Below are positions 16,055 through 25,074 of a stretch of 64,000 nt of DNA, in pieces (the stretch's first letter is position 1; each line of letters opens with the position of its first letter). Made by a program: the position numbers and the translations under genes. The DNA is taken from assembly GCF_000152805.1 (NCBI RefSeq), contig NZ_CH902578.1, forward strand, positions 79,570 through 143,569, read 5' to 3'. This stretch comes from Maritimibacter alkaliphilus HTCC2654 (lineage in GTDB: Bacteria > Pseudomonadota > Alphaproteobacteria > Rhodobacterales > Rhodobacteraceae). The notes beneath the pieces were generated by a model. That model did not search any database, was not told the origin of the DNA, and saw nothing but the letters and a program-made list of their open reading frames with translations.

Positions 16055-17655
16055 AACTGCAATCCCAAGCCATGACGGGGTCCGAGAGCTTTCAGGCCAA
16101 TCGCGCCGCGCATCTGGAGATGCTGGGCACGGTGGCCGACGCGGCGGCGCTGGCAGCTGCCGGAGGCGGCGACAAGTCCCGCGAGCGCCACCTTTCCCGC
16201 GGCAAGATGTTGCCGCGCGACCGAGTGGCCAATCTGCTCGACGCCGGGTCGCCCTTCCTCGAAGTGGGCGCAACGGCGGCGCATGGCATGTATGACGACG
16301 CGGCCCCGGCGGCGGGCGTGATCGCGGGCATCGGTCGGGTCCACGGGCAGGAGGTGATGGTGATCGCCAACGATGCCACCGTGAAGGGCGGCACGTATTA
16401 TCCGATGACGGTCAAGAAACATCTGCGCGCGCAGGAGATCGCGCAGGAATGCAATCTGCCGTGCCTCTACCTTGTCGACAGCGGGGGCGCGAACCTGCCC
16501 AACCAGGACGAGGTCTTCCCGGATCGCGACCATTTCGGGCGGATTTTCTACAATCAGGCGCAGATGAGCGCGAAGGGCATTCCCCAGATCGCGGTCGTCA
16601 TGGGCTCCTGCACCGCAGGCGGGGCCTATGTGCCCGCGATGAGCGACGTGACGATCATCGTGAAGGATCAGGGGACCATTTTCCTCGCCGGGCCGCCGCT
16701 GGTGAAGGCCGCGACCGGCGAAGTCGTGACGGCCGAGGATCTTGGCGGCGGCGACGTTCACACGCGGCTCTCCGGCGTGGCGGACTATCTGGCCGAGGAT
16801 GACGCCCATGCGCTCGCGCTGGCCCGCCGGGCGGTCGAGAGCCTGAACCGGACGCGGCCCGACACCGTGCGCTGGCAGGCGGCGGAAGACCCGGCCTATG
16901 ACCCGGACGAAATCCTCGGTGTCGTGCCGGGCGATCTGCGCACGCCCTACGACATCCGCGAGGTGATCGCGCGGGTCGTGGACGGCTCGCGCTTCGACGA
17001 GTTCAAGCCGCGCTTCGGCGAAACGCTGGTGACCGGCTTTGCGCATCTCATGGGCTGCCCGGTGGGGATCATCGCGAACAACGGCGTGCTGTTTTCCGAG
17101 GCCGCGCAGAAGGGCGCGCATTTCGTCGAACTCTGCTCGCAACGCCGCATCCCACTGATTTTCCTGCAAAACATCACGGGCTTCATGGTGGGTCGGAAGT
17201 ATGAGAACGAAGGGATCGCGCGCCACGGGGCCAAGATGGTCACGGCGGTCGCAACGACGAACGTGCCCAAGGTCACCATGCTCGTCGGCGGGTCTTTCGG
17301 GGCGGGCAACTACGGCATGGCGGGCCGGGCTTATCAGCCGCGCTTCCTGTGGACATGGCCCAATAGCCGGATTTCCGTCATGGGCGGCGAGCAGGCGGCG
17401 GGCGTGCTGGCCACGGTCAAACGCGACGCCATCGAACGCGGCGGCGGCGACTGGTCCGCCGAGGAGGAAGCCGAGTTCAAACGCCCCACCATCGAGATGT
17501 TCGAGCGTCAGTCGCACCCGCTCTATGCCTCGGCCCGGCTGTGGGACGACGGCATCGTGGACCCGCGCAAGACCCGCGAGGTTCTGTATCTGTCGCTTCT
17601 CGCCGCGCTGAACGCACCCATCGAGGAAACGCGCTTCGGCGTGTTCAGGATGTGA
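16051..17655 (+). CDS. liuB: Methylcrotonyl-CoA carboxylase beta subunit (carboxyltransferase)
   Basis: 534 residues, normal for this subunit. It transfers the carboxyl group from biotin to 3-methylcrotonyl-CoA, giving 3-methylglutaconyl-CoA. Both crotonase-like carboxyltransferase halves are visible: [20 protein letters not shown] with [16 protein letters not shown], which is characteristic of MCC beta rather than propionyl-CoA carboxylase, then [20 protein letters not shown] and [22 protein letters not shown] precedes the start. The alpha subunit gene follows after two short genes. Confidence 0.95.
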   Translation: MKLQSQAMTGSESFQANRAAHLEMLGTVADAAALAAAGGGDKSRERHLSRGKMLPRDRVANLLDAGSPFLEVGATAAHGMYDDAAPAAGVIAGIGRVHGQEVMVIANDATVKGGTYYPMTVKKHLRAQEIAQECNLPCLYLVDSGGANLPNQDEVFPDRDHFGRIFYNQAQMSAKGIPQIAVVMGSCTAGGAYVPAMSDVTIIVKDQGTIFLAGPPLVKAATGEVVTAEDLGGGDVHTRLSGVADYLAEDDAHALALARRAVESLNRTRPDTVRWQAAEDPAYDPDEILGVVPGDLRTPYDIREVIARVVDGSRFDEFKPRFGETLVTGFAHLMGCPVGIIANNGVLFSEAAQKGAHFVELCSQRRIPLIFLQNITGFMVGRKYENEGIARHGAKMVTAVATTNVPKVTMLVGGSFGAGNYGMAGRAYQPRFLWTWPNSRISVMGGEQAAGVLATVKRDAIERGGGDWSAEEEAEFKRPTIEMFERQSHPLYASARLWDDGIVDPRKTREVLYLSLLAALNAPIEETRFGVFRM

Positions 17656-17659
17656 CGCC

Positions 17660-18160
17660 GTGCCGGTCGAGATCATCACCGCCGACATCACCACGCTGGA
17701 GGTGGACGCCATCGTGAACGCCGCGAACGAAACGCTTCTGGGCGGGGGCGGTGTGGACGGGGCCATTCACCGGGCGGCGGGGCCGGGGCTGCTGGACGAA
17801 TGCCGCAAGATCGGCGGCTGCCCGACAGGCGAGGCGCGGATCACCGGGGGCTATGACCTGCCCGCCCGTCACGTGATCCATACGGTCGGCCCGGTCTGGC
17901 ATGGCGGGGACCGGGGCGAGCCGGACCTGCTGGCCGCGTGCTACCGCGAAAGCCTTCGTCTGGCGCGCGAAAGCGGCTGTGGCAGCATCGCCTTTCCGGC
18001 CATCTCGACCGGCGTCTATGGCTACCCGGCGGATCAGGCGGCCCGGATCGCCGTGCGGGAGGTGTCGGCTTGGACCGGCGCGCCGGAGCGGATCGTGCTG
18101 TGCTGCTTTTCCGACGACAGCGCGGCGGCGCATCGTCGGGCGATGGAGGACCGGACATGA
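17660..18160 (+). CDS. Macro-domain O-acyl-ADP-ribose deacylase
   Basis: 166 residues starting with a GTG at 17660, 4 bp after liuB. It is a single macro domain of the MacroD/YmdB class: [34 protein letters not shown] and the second loop [10 protein letters not shown]. Members hydrolyse O-acetyl-ADP-ribose, the product of sirtuin deacylation, and remove ADP-ribose from acidic residues. A position between the two carboxylase subunits of leucine breakdown invites a link to O-acyl-ADP-ribose from leucine-derived acyl-lysines, which is inference. The downstream methyltransferase starts inside its stop codon. Confidence 0.88.
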   Translation: MPVEIITADITTLEVDAIVNAANETLLGGGGVDGAIHRAAGPGLLDECRKIGGCPTGEARITGGYDLPARHVIHTVGPVWHGGDRGEPDLLAACYRESLRLARESGCGSIAFPAISTGVYGYPADQAARIAVREVSAWTGAPERIVLCCFSDDSAAAHRRAMEDRT

Positions 18161-18681
18161 GCGCTTGGGACGATGAAAAGGCGCAAAGCTACGTCGACGC
18201 CTATGGCGACGATCCGAGCATCTTCGCCGTTGTCGACGCCGCCGGGATCGCGAAGGGGTCGGACGTGATCGACATCGGATGCGGCGGCGGCGCGGCCTTG
18301 GCGGCCATCGCGCCCCTCGCCGGACGGCTCGCCGGGGTGGACCCCACGCCGCGCATGGTCGAAATCGCGCGCGGTCGCTGCCCCACGGCGGACCTGCGCG
18401 TGGCGCCGGGCGAGGCGACCGGGTTCGAGGACGGGGCCTTTGACGTGGTGACGATGATAAACGTGATCGACCATTTCGAAGACCGCGACGCGGGGCTGGT
18501 GGAAGCGTTCCGCCTGCTCAGGCCCGGCGGGCGCATCGTCATCGGCGGCGAGGTTTTCGATACCGAATGGGTGCCCGAGGGGCAGAACTATGCGCAGCCC
18601 TTGCAGGCGGCGGGATTTGTCGACCATGCGCGTCGGGATCTCGCCGGCGCTTTCATCACGACGGCCCGGAAGGAGGGGTGA
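18157..18681 (+). CDS. Class I SAM-dependent methyltransferase
   Basis: 174 residues from the ATG at 18157, overlapping the macro gene stop (ATGA). Motif I is [12 protein letters not shown], motif II is near [17 protein letters not shown], and [17 protein letters not shown] and [15 protein letters not shown] give the usual motifs IV and V. It is short, lacking a full C-terminal substrate domain, so it is probably a small-molecule methyltransferase. No substrate can be inferred. Its TGA shares its last base with the ATG of the biotin carboxylase gene. Confidence 0.8.
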   Translation: MSAWDDEKAQSYVDAYGDDPSIFAVVDAAGIAKGSDVIDIGCGGGAALAAIAPLAGRLAGVDPTPRMVEIARGRCPTADLRVAPGEATGFEDGAFDVVTMINVIDHFEDRDAGLVEAFRLLRPGGRIVIGGEVFDTEWVPEGQNYAQPLQAAGFVDHARRDLAGAFITTARKEG

Positions 18682-20630
18682 TGTTCAAGAAAATCCTGAT
18701 CGCGAACCGGGGTGAGATCGCCTGTCGGGTGATCGACACGGCCCGCAAACTGGGCGTGGCCACGGTGGCGGTCTATTCGGACGCCGACCGATCCGCGCGC
18801 CACGTGGCGATGGCGGACGAGGCGGTGCACATCGGCGGCCCGCAACCCGCCGAGAGTTACCTGCGCGGCGAGGCGATCATCGCGGCGGCCAAGGCGACGG
18901 GGGCCACGGGCATTCACCCCGGATACGGGTTCCTGTCGGAGAACCCCGATTTCGTCGAGGCGGTCGAAGCGGCGGGCCTGACCTTCATCGGCCCCTCCGC
19001 CAAGGCGATCCGGGCGATGGGGCTGAAGGATGCCGCGAAGAAGCTGATGGAAGAGGCCGGTGTGCCCGTGGTGCCGGGGTATCACGGCGCGGACCAGTCC
19101 GACGACCTGCTGGCGAACGAGGCCGACAAGATCGGCTACCCGGTGCTCATCAAGGCCGTGGCGGGCGGCGGCGGCAAGGGGATGCGGCTGGTCGAACGTG
19201 CGGGCGACTTCGCCGATGCGCTCGCCTCGGCCCGGTCCGAGGCCAAGACCGCCTTCGGCAACCCGGATGTGCTGATCGAGAAGTTCGTGACCAGCCCGCG
19301 CCATATCGAGGTGCAGGTCTTCGGAGACGGGACCGAGGCGGTGCATCTTTACGAGCGCGACTGTTCGCTCCAGCGCCGCCACCAGAAGGTGATCGAAGAA
19401 GCGCCCGCGCCGGGCATGACGCAGGAGATGCGCGCGGCGATGGGCGAGGCGGCGGTGCGCGCCGCCGAGGCGATCGGATATGCCGGGGCGGGAACGGTCG
19501 AGTTCATCGTCGACGGCTCGGACGGGCTCAGGCCCGACGGGTTCTGGTTCATGGAGATGAACACGCGGCTTCAGGTCGAGCACCCGGTGACCGAAGAGGT
19601 CACGGGCATAGACCTTGTCGAATGGCAGTTGCGGGTCGCTTCGGGCGAGCCTCTGCCGCTTGGGCAATCCGAAATTCCGCTTCGCGGCCATGCCTTCGAG
19701 GCGCGGCTATATGCCGAGGATGTGCCTGCGGGCTTTCTGCCGGCCACCGGGCGGCTGGCGCATCTTGCCTTTGCCGATGGATGCCGGGCCGAGACCGGGG
19801 TGCGGACGGGGGACGAGATCAGCCCGTTCTACGATCCGATGATCGCCAAGATCGTCACCCATGGCCCGACCCGCGATATCGCGCTGGGCAAGATGCGGCG
19901 GGCGCTGGCCGAAACGCAGGTGGCGGGCACGGTCACGAACCTCGGGTTCCTTTCGGCGCTCTGCGCGCATGACGGGTTCGCGGCGGGCAAGGTCGACACC
20001 GGCCTGATCGACCGCGATCTGGCCATGCTGACCAAGACCCCGGCGGCCACTGCCGAGGACATCGCGCTTGCCACCCTCGCGGGGGCGGGTCTGATGGACG
20101 CCGCCGAACCTGTCAGCGGCTTCACGCTCTGGGCGCCCATTCGGCGGACCATCCTGCTCGACCATGACGGCGACGTGCTGTCGCCCGCGATCGAATTGTC
20201 CGGTCCGGATACGGCGCGGGTGACCGTGGGCGACACCGTGGTCGAGGCGGTGCGAGGCCCGTCCGGCTGGCGGATCGGCGGCGCGCTTGCGCCCGAGGTG
20301 GCGATCACCGGAGATCTCGTCACGGTGTTCTCGGGCGCCGGGCTGGGCTTCCGCGTGCCGGACCCGTTGGCCATTCTGTCGGCGGACGCGGCGGGCGGCG
20401 ATGTGGTCGAAGCGCCGATGCCGGGGCTGGTGAAGGCGGTCTTCGTCAAGCCCGGCGACCGGGTCGAGGCCGGGCAGAAGATGGCGATCATGGAAGCGAT
20501 GAAGATGGAGCACACGCTGACCGCGCCGCGCGACGGTGTGGTGGGCGAGGTGCTGGCCGCCGAAGGCGCGCAGGTGGAGGCCCATGCCGCCCTCATCGCG
20601 CTGGAACCGGAAGAGGAGGCCGCCGCATGA
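18681..20630 (+). CDS. liuD: Methylcrotonyl-CoA carboxylase alpha subunit (biotin carboxylase/BCCP)
   Basis: 649 residues from the ATG at 18681, after AGGAGGGG. It opens [17 protein letters not shown], the biotin carboxylase N domain. The ATP-grasp loop GGGGKGMRLV and the catalytic FMEMNTRLQVEHPVTE follow. The biotin carrier domain closes the protein with EAMKMEHT, K608 being the biotinylated lysine. It drives ATP-dependent carboxylation of biotin for the beta subunit. Gene context with liuA, liuB, liuC and liuE makes methylcrotonyl-CoA rather than propionyl- or acetyl-CoA the partner. BirA, encoded at 44332, would attach the biotin. Confidence 0.95.
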   Translation: MFKKILIANRGEIACRVIDTARKLGVATVAVYSDADRSARHVAMADEAVHIGGPQPAESYLRGEAIIAAAKATGATGIHPGYGFLSENPDFVEAVEAAGLTFIGPSAKAIRAMGLKDAAKKLMEEAGVPVVPGYHGADQSDDLLANEADKIGYPVLIKAVAGGGGKGMRLVERAGDFADALASARSEAKTAFGNPDVLIEKFVTSPRHIEVQVFGDGTEAVHLYERDCSLQRRHQKVIEEAPAPGMTQEMRAAMGEAAVRAAEAIGYAGAGTVEFIVDGSDGLRPDGFWFMEMNTRLQVEHPVTEEVTGIDLVEWQLRVASGEPLPLGQSEIPLRGHAFEARLYAEDVPAGFLPATGRLAHLAFADGCRAETGVRTGDEISPFYDPMIAKIVTHGPTRDIALGKMRRALAETQVAGTVTNLGFLSALCAHDGFAAGKVDTGLIDRDLAMLTKTPAATAEDIALATLAGAGLMDAAEPVSGFTLWAPIRRTILLDHDGDVLSPAIELSGPDTARVTVGDTVVEAVRGPSGWRIGGALAPEVAITGDLVTVFSGAGLGFRVPDPLAILSADAAGGDVVEAPMPGLVKAVFVKPGDRVEAGQKMAIMEAMKMEHTLTAPRDGVVGEVLAAEGAQVEAHAALIALEPEEEAAA

Positions 20631-21286
20631 TCCGTCTGCACGCCGTGCCCGGCAGCCGGTCGTTCCGGGTGCATTGGCTGCTTGCCGAGATGGGGCTGGA
20701 GCCGGAGGTGGAGAACTACCGTATCGGCGACGGCAGCCTCGGCACCGACGACTTTCACCTCGTGAACCCGGCGGGGCGCGTTCCGGCGCTCGAGATCGAC
20801 GGGATGACGCTGATCGAATCCGGCGCGATCGTGGAATACCTGTGCGAGACGCGGTCCGAGCACGGGCTGGGCCGTCTGCCGGGCGATGCGGAACGTGCCG
20901 AATTCCTCGTTTGGCTGCACTATGCCGAAACCGTCGCGACCTGCATCCAGAACCTCAATCTTCAGCAGGTGTTCCTGCCTGATCCGGCGATGCGGTCGCC
21001 CACAGTGATCGGGCTGGAAACCCGGCGGTTGGCGAAGGCGCTGAAGCCCGTGGCGAAACGGGTCGAGGCGCAGGATTACCTGCTCGCCTCCGGTTTTTCG
21101 GCGGTCGATGTGATGTTCGGGTTCGGGATCGAAGCCGCGTTTCACTATGTCCATGCCGAGAAATTCCCGACGCTCGCCGCCTATCAGAAACGGCTCGCCG
21201 CCCGTCCGGCCTATCAGACGGCGTTCGCGGCGCAGGGGCCGGACACGATCTACAAGCAGGATTTCTACGAGGTGCCCGTTGGATAG
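20627..21286 (+). CDS. Glutathione S-transferase family protein
   Basis: 219 residues from the ATG at 20627, which overlaps the liuD stop. The thioredoxin-like N domain has HAVPGSRSFRVHWLLAEMG with Ser at the usual active-site helix start. VNPAGRVPALEIDG supplies the cis-Pro loop and LIESGAIVEYL the glutathione-binding Glu-Ser. An all-helical C domain follows. Membership in the liu operon suggests detoxification of an electrophilic acyl intermediate, but this is only inferred. The next gene begins 8 bp before its stop. Confidence 0.85.
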   Translation: MIRLHAVPGSRSFRVHWLLAEMGLEPEVENYRIGDGSLGTDDFHLVNPAGRVPALEIDGMTLIESGAIVEYLCETRSEHGLGRLPGDAERAEFLVWLHYAETVATCIQNLNLQQVFLPDPAMRSPTVIGLETRRLAKALKPVAKRVEAQDYLLASGFSAVDVMFGFGIEAAFHYVHAEKFPTLAAYQKRLAARPAYQTAFAAQGPDTIYKQDFYEVPVG

Positions 21287-22127
21287 CGTCGAACTGGTCG
21301 AAATGGGCCCGCGCGACGGGCTTCAGAACGAAAAGACCCTGATCCCCACGGATCGCAAGGTGGCGCTTGTCGATACCTTGTCCGGCGCAGGCTTCAGCCG
21401 GATCGAGGTGGCGAGTTTCGTCAGCCCCAAATGGGTGCCGCAGATGGCCGACAGCGCCGAGGTGCTGGCCGGGATCACCCGCGCCGAAGGCGTGTCCTAC
21501 ATGGCGTTGACGCCGAATCTGAAGGGTTTCGAACGGGCGATGGAGGCCGGGGCGGACGAGATCGCGATTTTCGGCTCCGCCAGCGAGGGTTTCAGTCAGG
21601 CCAATATCAATTGTTCGATTGCTGAAAGTCTTGAGCGGTTTTTGCCGGTCGTTGAGGCAGCTTTGGTTCGAAAAGTGAAAGTCCGCGGATACGTCTCCTG
21701 CGTGACGGACTGCCCTTATGATGGCCGGGTCGCGCCGGATGCGGTCGCCGCTGTCGCGGGGGAGCTTATGGCGATGGGCTGCTACGAAGTATCGCTCGGC
21801 GACACCATCGGGCAGGGCACGCCCGAGACCATCCGCGATATGCTGATCGCGGTGCTGGACCGCGTTCCGGCCGGGCGCCTTGCCGGGCATTACCACGATA
21901 CGGGTGGCCGGGCGCTCGACAATATCGAGATGTCGCTGGAACTGGGCCTGCGCGTGTTCGACGCGGCGGTCGGCGGGCTGGGCGGCTGCCCCTATGCGCC
22001 CGGTGCCAAGGGCAACGTGGCGACGGAGAAAGTGCACGACCGGCTGACGGCGCTGGGCCTGTCCACAGGGCTGGACCAGGAGGTTCTGGGACGTGCGGGC
22101 GACATGGCCAAGGCGATGCGGGGGTAG
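21279..22127 (+). CDS. liuE: Hydroxymethylglutaryl-CoA lyase
   Basis: 282 residues starting at a TTG at 21279, inside the end of the GST gene. No ATG or GTG in frame would keep the essential ELVEMGPRDGLQNE motif. The fold is an HMG-CoA lyase TIM barrel: PRDGLQ (catalytic Arg/Asp), IEVASFVSPKWVPQMAD, the metal-binding HYHDTGG and the family signature GGLGGCPYAPGAKGN with the catalytic Cys. It cleaves HMG-CoA into acetyl-CoA and acetoacetate, ending leucine catabolism. Length fits bacterial family members. Confidence 0.93.
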   Translation: MDSVELVEMGPRDGLQNEKTLIPTDRKVALVDTLSGAGFSRIEVASFVSPKWVPQMADSAEVLAGITRAEGVSYMALTPNLKGFERAMEAGADEIAIFGSASEGFSQANINCSIAESLERFLPVVEAALVRKVKVRGYVSCVTDCPYDGRVAPDAVAAVAGELMAMGCYEVSLGDTIGQGTPETIRDMLIAVLDRVPAGRLAGHYHDTGGRALDNIEMSLELGLRVFDAAVGGLGGCPYAPGAKGNVATEKVHDRLTALGLSTGLDQEVLGRAGDMAKAMRG

Positions 22128-22129
22128 AC

Positions 22130-22915
22130 ATGTACGAAACGATTTCGATCACGACCGACGGGCGGGGTGTGGCGACACTGACGCTGGATCGGGCCGACAA
22201 GCACAATGCGCTGTCCGCCACGATGATCCGCGAACTGACGGAAGCGGCGCAGGCGCTTGGCGCGGATGACGGCGTGCGGGTGGTGGTGCTGACCGGCGCA
22301 GGGAAAAGCTTCTGTGCCGGTGGCGATCTGGGATGGATGCGCGATCAGTTCGCCGCCGATCCCGAGACTCGGTTCTTCGAGGCGCGCAAGCTGGCGCTCA
22401 TGCTCAAAGCATTGAACGAAATGCCGAAACCGCTGATCGGCCGGGTGCAGGGGCAAGCGTTCGGCGGCGGGATCGGCATGTGCAGCGTCTGCGACGTGGC
22501 GATCGCGGCGGATCATGCCAAGTTCGGTTTGACCGAAACGCGGCTGGGTCTGATCCCGGCCACCATCGGCCCCTATGTGCTGGCCCGGATCGGCGAAGCG
22601 ATGGCGCGGCGCGTGTTCATGAACGGGCGCGTGTTCGGCGCGGCCGAGGCGCAGCGATTGGGCATTATCGCCCATGCGGTGCCCGAAGGTGCGCTGGATG
22701 CGGCGGTCGAAGAAGAGGTCGTGCCCTATCTCACCTGTGCACCGGGCGCCGTCGCGGCGGCCAAGCGACTGGCGCGCCGACTGGGTCCGCCGATCACCGA
22801 CGACATCATCGACGACACGATCCGCGCGCTGGTCGACTGCTGGGAAGGGGCCGAGGCGCAGGAAGGGATCGGTGCCTTCTTCGAGAAACGCAAAGCGGGA
22901 TGGATGACGCAATGA
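22130..22915 (+). CDS. liuC: Methylglutaconyl-CoA hydratase (enoyl-CoA hydratase family)
   Basis: 261 residues from the ATG at 22130. The crotonase fold has LTLDRADKHNAL, the oxyanion-hole segments SFCAGGDLGWM and GQAFGGGIGMCSVCDVAIA, and a catalytic Glu in FGLTETRLGLIPATIGPYV. LIPATIGPYV is typical of the methylglutaconyl-CoA hydratase subgroup. It converts 3-methylglutaconyl-CoA to HMG-CoA, supplying the lyase encoded just upstream. The membrane-protein gene downstream overlaps its stop (ATGA). Confidence 0.92.
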   Translation: MYETISITTDGRGVATLTLDRADKHNALSATMIRELTEAAQALGADDGVRVVVLTGAGKSFCAGGDLGWMRDQFAADPETRFFEARKLALMLKALNEMPKPLIGRVQGQAFGGGIGMCSVCDVAIAADHAKFGLTETRLGLIPATIGPYVLARIGEAMARRVFMNGRVFGAAEAQRLGIIAHAVPEGALDAAVEEEVVPYLTCAPGAVAAAKRLARRLGPPITDDIIDDTIRALVDCWEGAEAQEGIGAFFEKRKAGWMTQ

Positions 22916-23292
22916 CGCTGGTTGAAATCGCCGCGCTGGTCTTCAGCGTCCTCGCCCTGATCGTCTGCCTGTTCCAGTTCGCGCTGGCGCTGGGCGCGCC
23001 GTGGGGGCATCTCGCGATGGGGGGCCGGTGGCCCGGCAGGATGCCCGTGGCGCTGCGGGTCGGGGCCGTGGTTCAGGGCGGTCTCATGGTTCTGTTCGCG
23101 CGGCTCGTGGCAGGCGCCGGGGGGCTGCTTGCCCCTGTCGGTCCTGGCTGGCTGATCTGGGCCGTCGTGGCGATCACGGGACTGTCGACGCTGATGAACA
23201 ACGTGACCCCGTCACGCCCGGAGCGCCTGCTCTGGGGGCCGGTCACCGTGGTCATGTTTCTTTGCGCGGTCTACGTCGCGGTTTCGGCCTGA
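22912..23292 (+). CDS. Four-helix integral membrane protein, unknown
   Basis: 126 residues from the ATG at 22912, overlapping the liuC stop. Four hydrophobic segments are visible at about 4-29, 43-63, 70-90 and 104-124, joined by short loops including the conserved-looking NNVTPSRPERLLWGPV. Similar four-helix proteins with NxxTPSxxER motifs are widespread and uncharacterised. It is the last gene of the liu operon. A metabolite-transport or regulatory role has no support in the sequence. Confidence 0.75.
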   Translation: MTLVEIAALVFSVLALIVCLFQFALALGAPWGHLAMGGRWPGRMPVALRVGAVVQGGLMVLFARLVAGAGGLLAPVGPGWLIWAVVAITGLSTLMNNVTPSRPERLLWGPVTVVMFLCAVYVAVSA

Positions 23293-23383
23293 GTCGGCAT
23301 CGGGCCGGGCCGGTTCCTGAACTTCGTTCAAAGATGATTGAATAGCACACCTTTTGTGCGGCGCGGAAAACCGCGTTCCATCC

Positions 23384-23403
23384 TTGTAAACAACGGTATA
23401 CAA
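23384..23403. promoter_or_regulatory. TTGTA-N10-TACAA dyad upstream of nuo
   Basis: A perfect 5-bp inverted repeat spaced by 10 bp in the unusually AT-rich 274-bp gap before nuoA. It has the size of a dimeric regulator site. It does not match the Fnr consensus and no regulator is named. Confidence 0.3.
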
Positions 23404-23473
23404 TGCGCTTTGCCGCGTCGCAGAAGCGCGTGGAACCCCTTGTTCAAATTGCCCGAAACAGGGGGTGGCTCGG

Positions 23474-23502
23474 TTGACCCTCTCCGGTGTTGAGAGTAGA
23501 CC
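23474..23502 (+). promoter_or_regulatory. Candidate sigma-70 promoter for the nuo operon
   Basis: TTGACC (23474-23479) and TAGACC (23497-23502) are separated by 17 bp, about 65 bp before the nuoA start. The -35 hexamer is good and the -10 weak, as is common in this group. Confidence 0.4.
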
Positions 23503-23566
23503 CCGAATTGAGCCAAACTGTCGCGGGTTCCCGTTCATATGAAACGGCCCGAACAAAGGAGCCAAC

Positions 23567-23932
23567 GTGGAAGACCTTCTTCGTGAATACCTCCCCATCG
23601 TGATTTTCCTCGCCGTTGCCGTCGGCCTTGGCCTCGTCCTCGTGCTTGCGGCTGCCGTGCTCGCGGTCCGTCACCCGGACCCGGAAAAAGTGTCGGCCTA
23701 CGAATGCGGGTTCAACGCCTTCGACGACGCGCGAATGAAATTCGATGTGCGGTTTTACCTCGTCTCGATCCTGTTCATCATTTTCGACCTCGAGATCGCA
23801 TTCCTGTTTCCCTGGGCGGTGGCCTTCAAGGATGTTGGGATGATCGGGTTCTGGTCGATGATGGTGTTCCTTGCGGTCCTGACCATCGGCTTTGCCTATG
23901 AATGGAAGAAGGGAGCACTCGAATGGGAGTGA
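23567..23932 (+). CDS. nuoA: NADH-quinone oxidoreductase subunit A
   Basis: 121 residues starting with a GTG at 23567, preceded by AAAGGAG. Three membrane helices (about 8-32, 63-83 and 90-110). The matrix-side loop [20 protein letters not shown] carries the conserved Cys of NuoA/ND3, part of the quinone-site region. First gene of the 14-subunit complex I operon. The nuoB reading frame begins before this gene ends, so the two are coupled. Confidence 0.97.
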   Translation: MEDLLREYLPIVIFLAVAVGLGLVLVLAAAVLAVRHPDPEKVSAYECGFNAFDDARMKFDVRFYLVSILFIIFDLEIAFLFPWAVAFKDVGMIGFWSMMVFLAVLTIGFAYEWKKGALEWE

Positions 23933-24456
23933 TGACCGGCGCCAACACCGCGGGCGGGGATCGCGAAGTCGCGACTCGCCAGCTTTCGGACGAGCTTCAG
24001 GACAAGGGTTTCCTGCTGACCACGACCGACGACATCATCAACTGGGCGCGCACCGGCTCGCTCCACTGGATGACCTTCGGTCTGGCCTGCTGCGCGGTCG
24101 AGATGATGCAGTCGTCCATGCCGCGTTACGATCTCGAGCGTTACGGGACCGCGCCGCGCGCTTCTCCGCGCCAGTCGGACCTGATGATCGTCGCGGGCAC
24201 GCTGACCAACAAGATGGCCCCGGCGCTGCGCAAGGTCTACGACCAGATGCCCGAGCCGCGTTATGTGATCTCGATGGGGTCCTGCGCGAACGGCGGCGGG
24301 TATTATCACTACTCCTATTCGGTGGTGCGGGGCTGTGACCGCGTGGTGCCCGTGGACGTCTACGTTCCCGGCTGTCCGCCCTCTGCCGAGGCGCTGGTCT
24401 ACGGCATCCTTCAGCTTCAACGCAAAATCCGCCGCACCGGCACGATCGTGAGGTAA
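23923..24456 (+). CDS. nuoB: NADH-quinone oxidoreductase subunit B
   Basis: 177 residues from the ATG at 23923; a second in-frame ATG at 23932 also has a plausible ribosome site and matches the MTG start of the Paracoccus protein. It holds the N2 [4Fe-4S] cluster ligands C56, C57, C121 and C151 in [20 protein letters not shown] and VPGCPP. It lies at the junction of the peripheral and membrane arms and forms part of the quinone cavity with NuoD. It overlaps nuoA by 10 bp. Confidence 0.97.
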   Translation: MGVMTGANTAGGDREVATRQLSDELQDKGFLLTTTDDIINWARTGSLHWMTFGLACCAVEMMQSSMPRYDLERYGTAPRASPRQSDLMIVAGTLTNKMAPALRKVYDQMPEPRYVISMGSCANGGGYYHYSYSVVRGCDRVVPVDVYVPGCPPSAEALVYGILQLQRKIRRTGTIVR

Positions 24457-24458
24457 CG

Positions 24459-25073
24459 ATGGTAGACGACGCACTGAACGAGTTGGGCGCGCTGATCGAA
24501 GTCAAGCAGATGGACGTGGTCGTGGGGTGGGAGGTCGCCTTTGGCGAACTGACCGTCACCGTGCGGCCCGAGGCGCTGATCGGCTTTGTCGAATTCCTCA
24601 AGACCGACCGGGGTTGCCGGCTCTCGACGCTGGTGGACATCACGGCGGTCGACTACCCGGAGCGCGAGGCGCGGTTCGACGTGGTCTATCACTTCCTGTC
24701 GATGTACCAGAACCACCGCATCCGCGTGAAAGCGGCGGTCGAGGAGCGCGAGATGGTGCCGTCCATCGTGACCGTCTATCCGGCCGCCAACTGGTTCGAG
24801 CGCGAGATCTTCGATATGTTCGGGATCATCTTCAAGGGTCACCCCGACCTGCGCCGCATCCTGACCGACTACGGTTTTCGCGGCCACCCGCTGCGCAAGG
24901 ATTTCCCGACGACCGGCTTCACCGAAGTCCGCTACGACGAGGTCGAGAAGCGCGTGGTCTACGAGCCGGTGTCGCTGGTTCAGGAATACCGCCAGTTCGA
25001 CTTCATGTCGCCGTGGGAAGGCGCGGAATACGTGCTGCCGGGCGACGAGAAGGCGGACGGGGCCAAAGGCTGA
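24459..25073 (+). CDS. nuoC: NADH-quinone oxidoreductase subunit C
   Basis: 204 residues, the unfused 30-kDa-type subunit. The conserved C-terminal half shows [18 protein letters not shown] and [13 protein letters not shown]. It is a peripheral-arm subunit contacting NuoB and NuoD. It begins 2 bp after nuoB. A sulfotransferase gene separates it from nuoD, which is unusual because nuoC and nuoD are normally adjacent or fused. Confidence 0.96.
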   Translation: MVDDALNELGALIEVKQMDVVVGWEVAFGELTVTVRPEALIGFVEFLKTDRGCRLSTLVDITAVDYPEREARFDVVYHFLSMYQNHRIRVKAAVEEREMVPSIVTVYPAANWFEREIFDMFGIIFKGHPDLRRILTDYGFRGHPLRKDFPTTGFTEVRYDEVEKRVVYEPVSLVQEYRQFDFMSPWEGAEYVLPGDEKADGAKG

Positions 25074-25074
25074 C

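Noticed and set aside
15367..17766. 799-codon open frame on the minus strand over liuB
   Set aside because: Shadow of the methylcrotonyl-CoA carboxylase gene, which has complete motifs on the + strand; the composition is typical of antisense frames.
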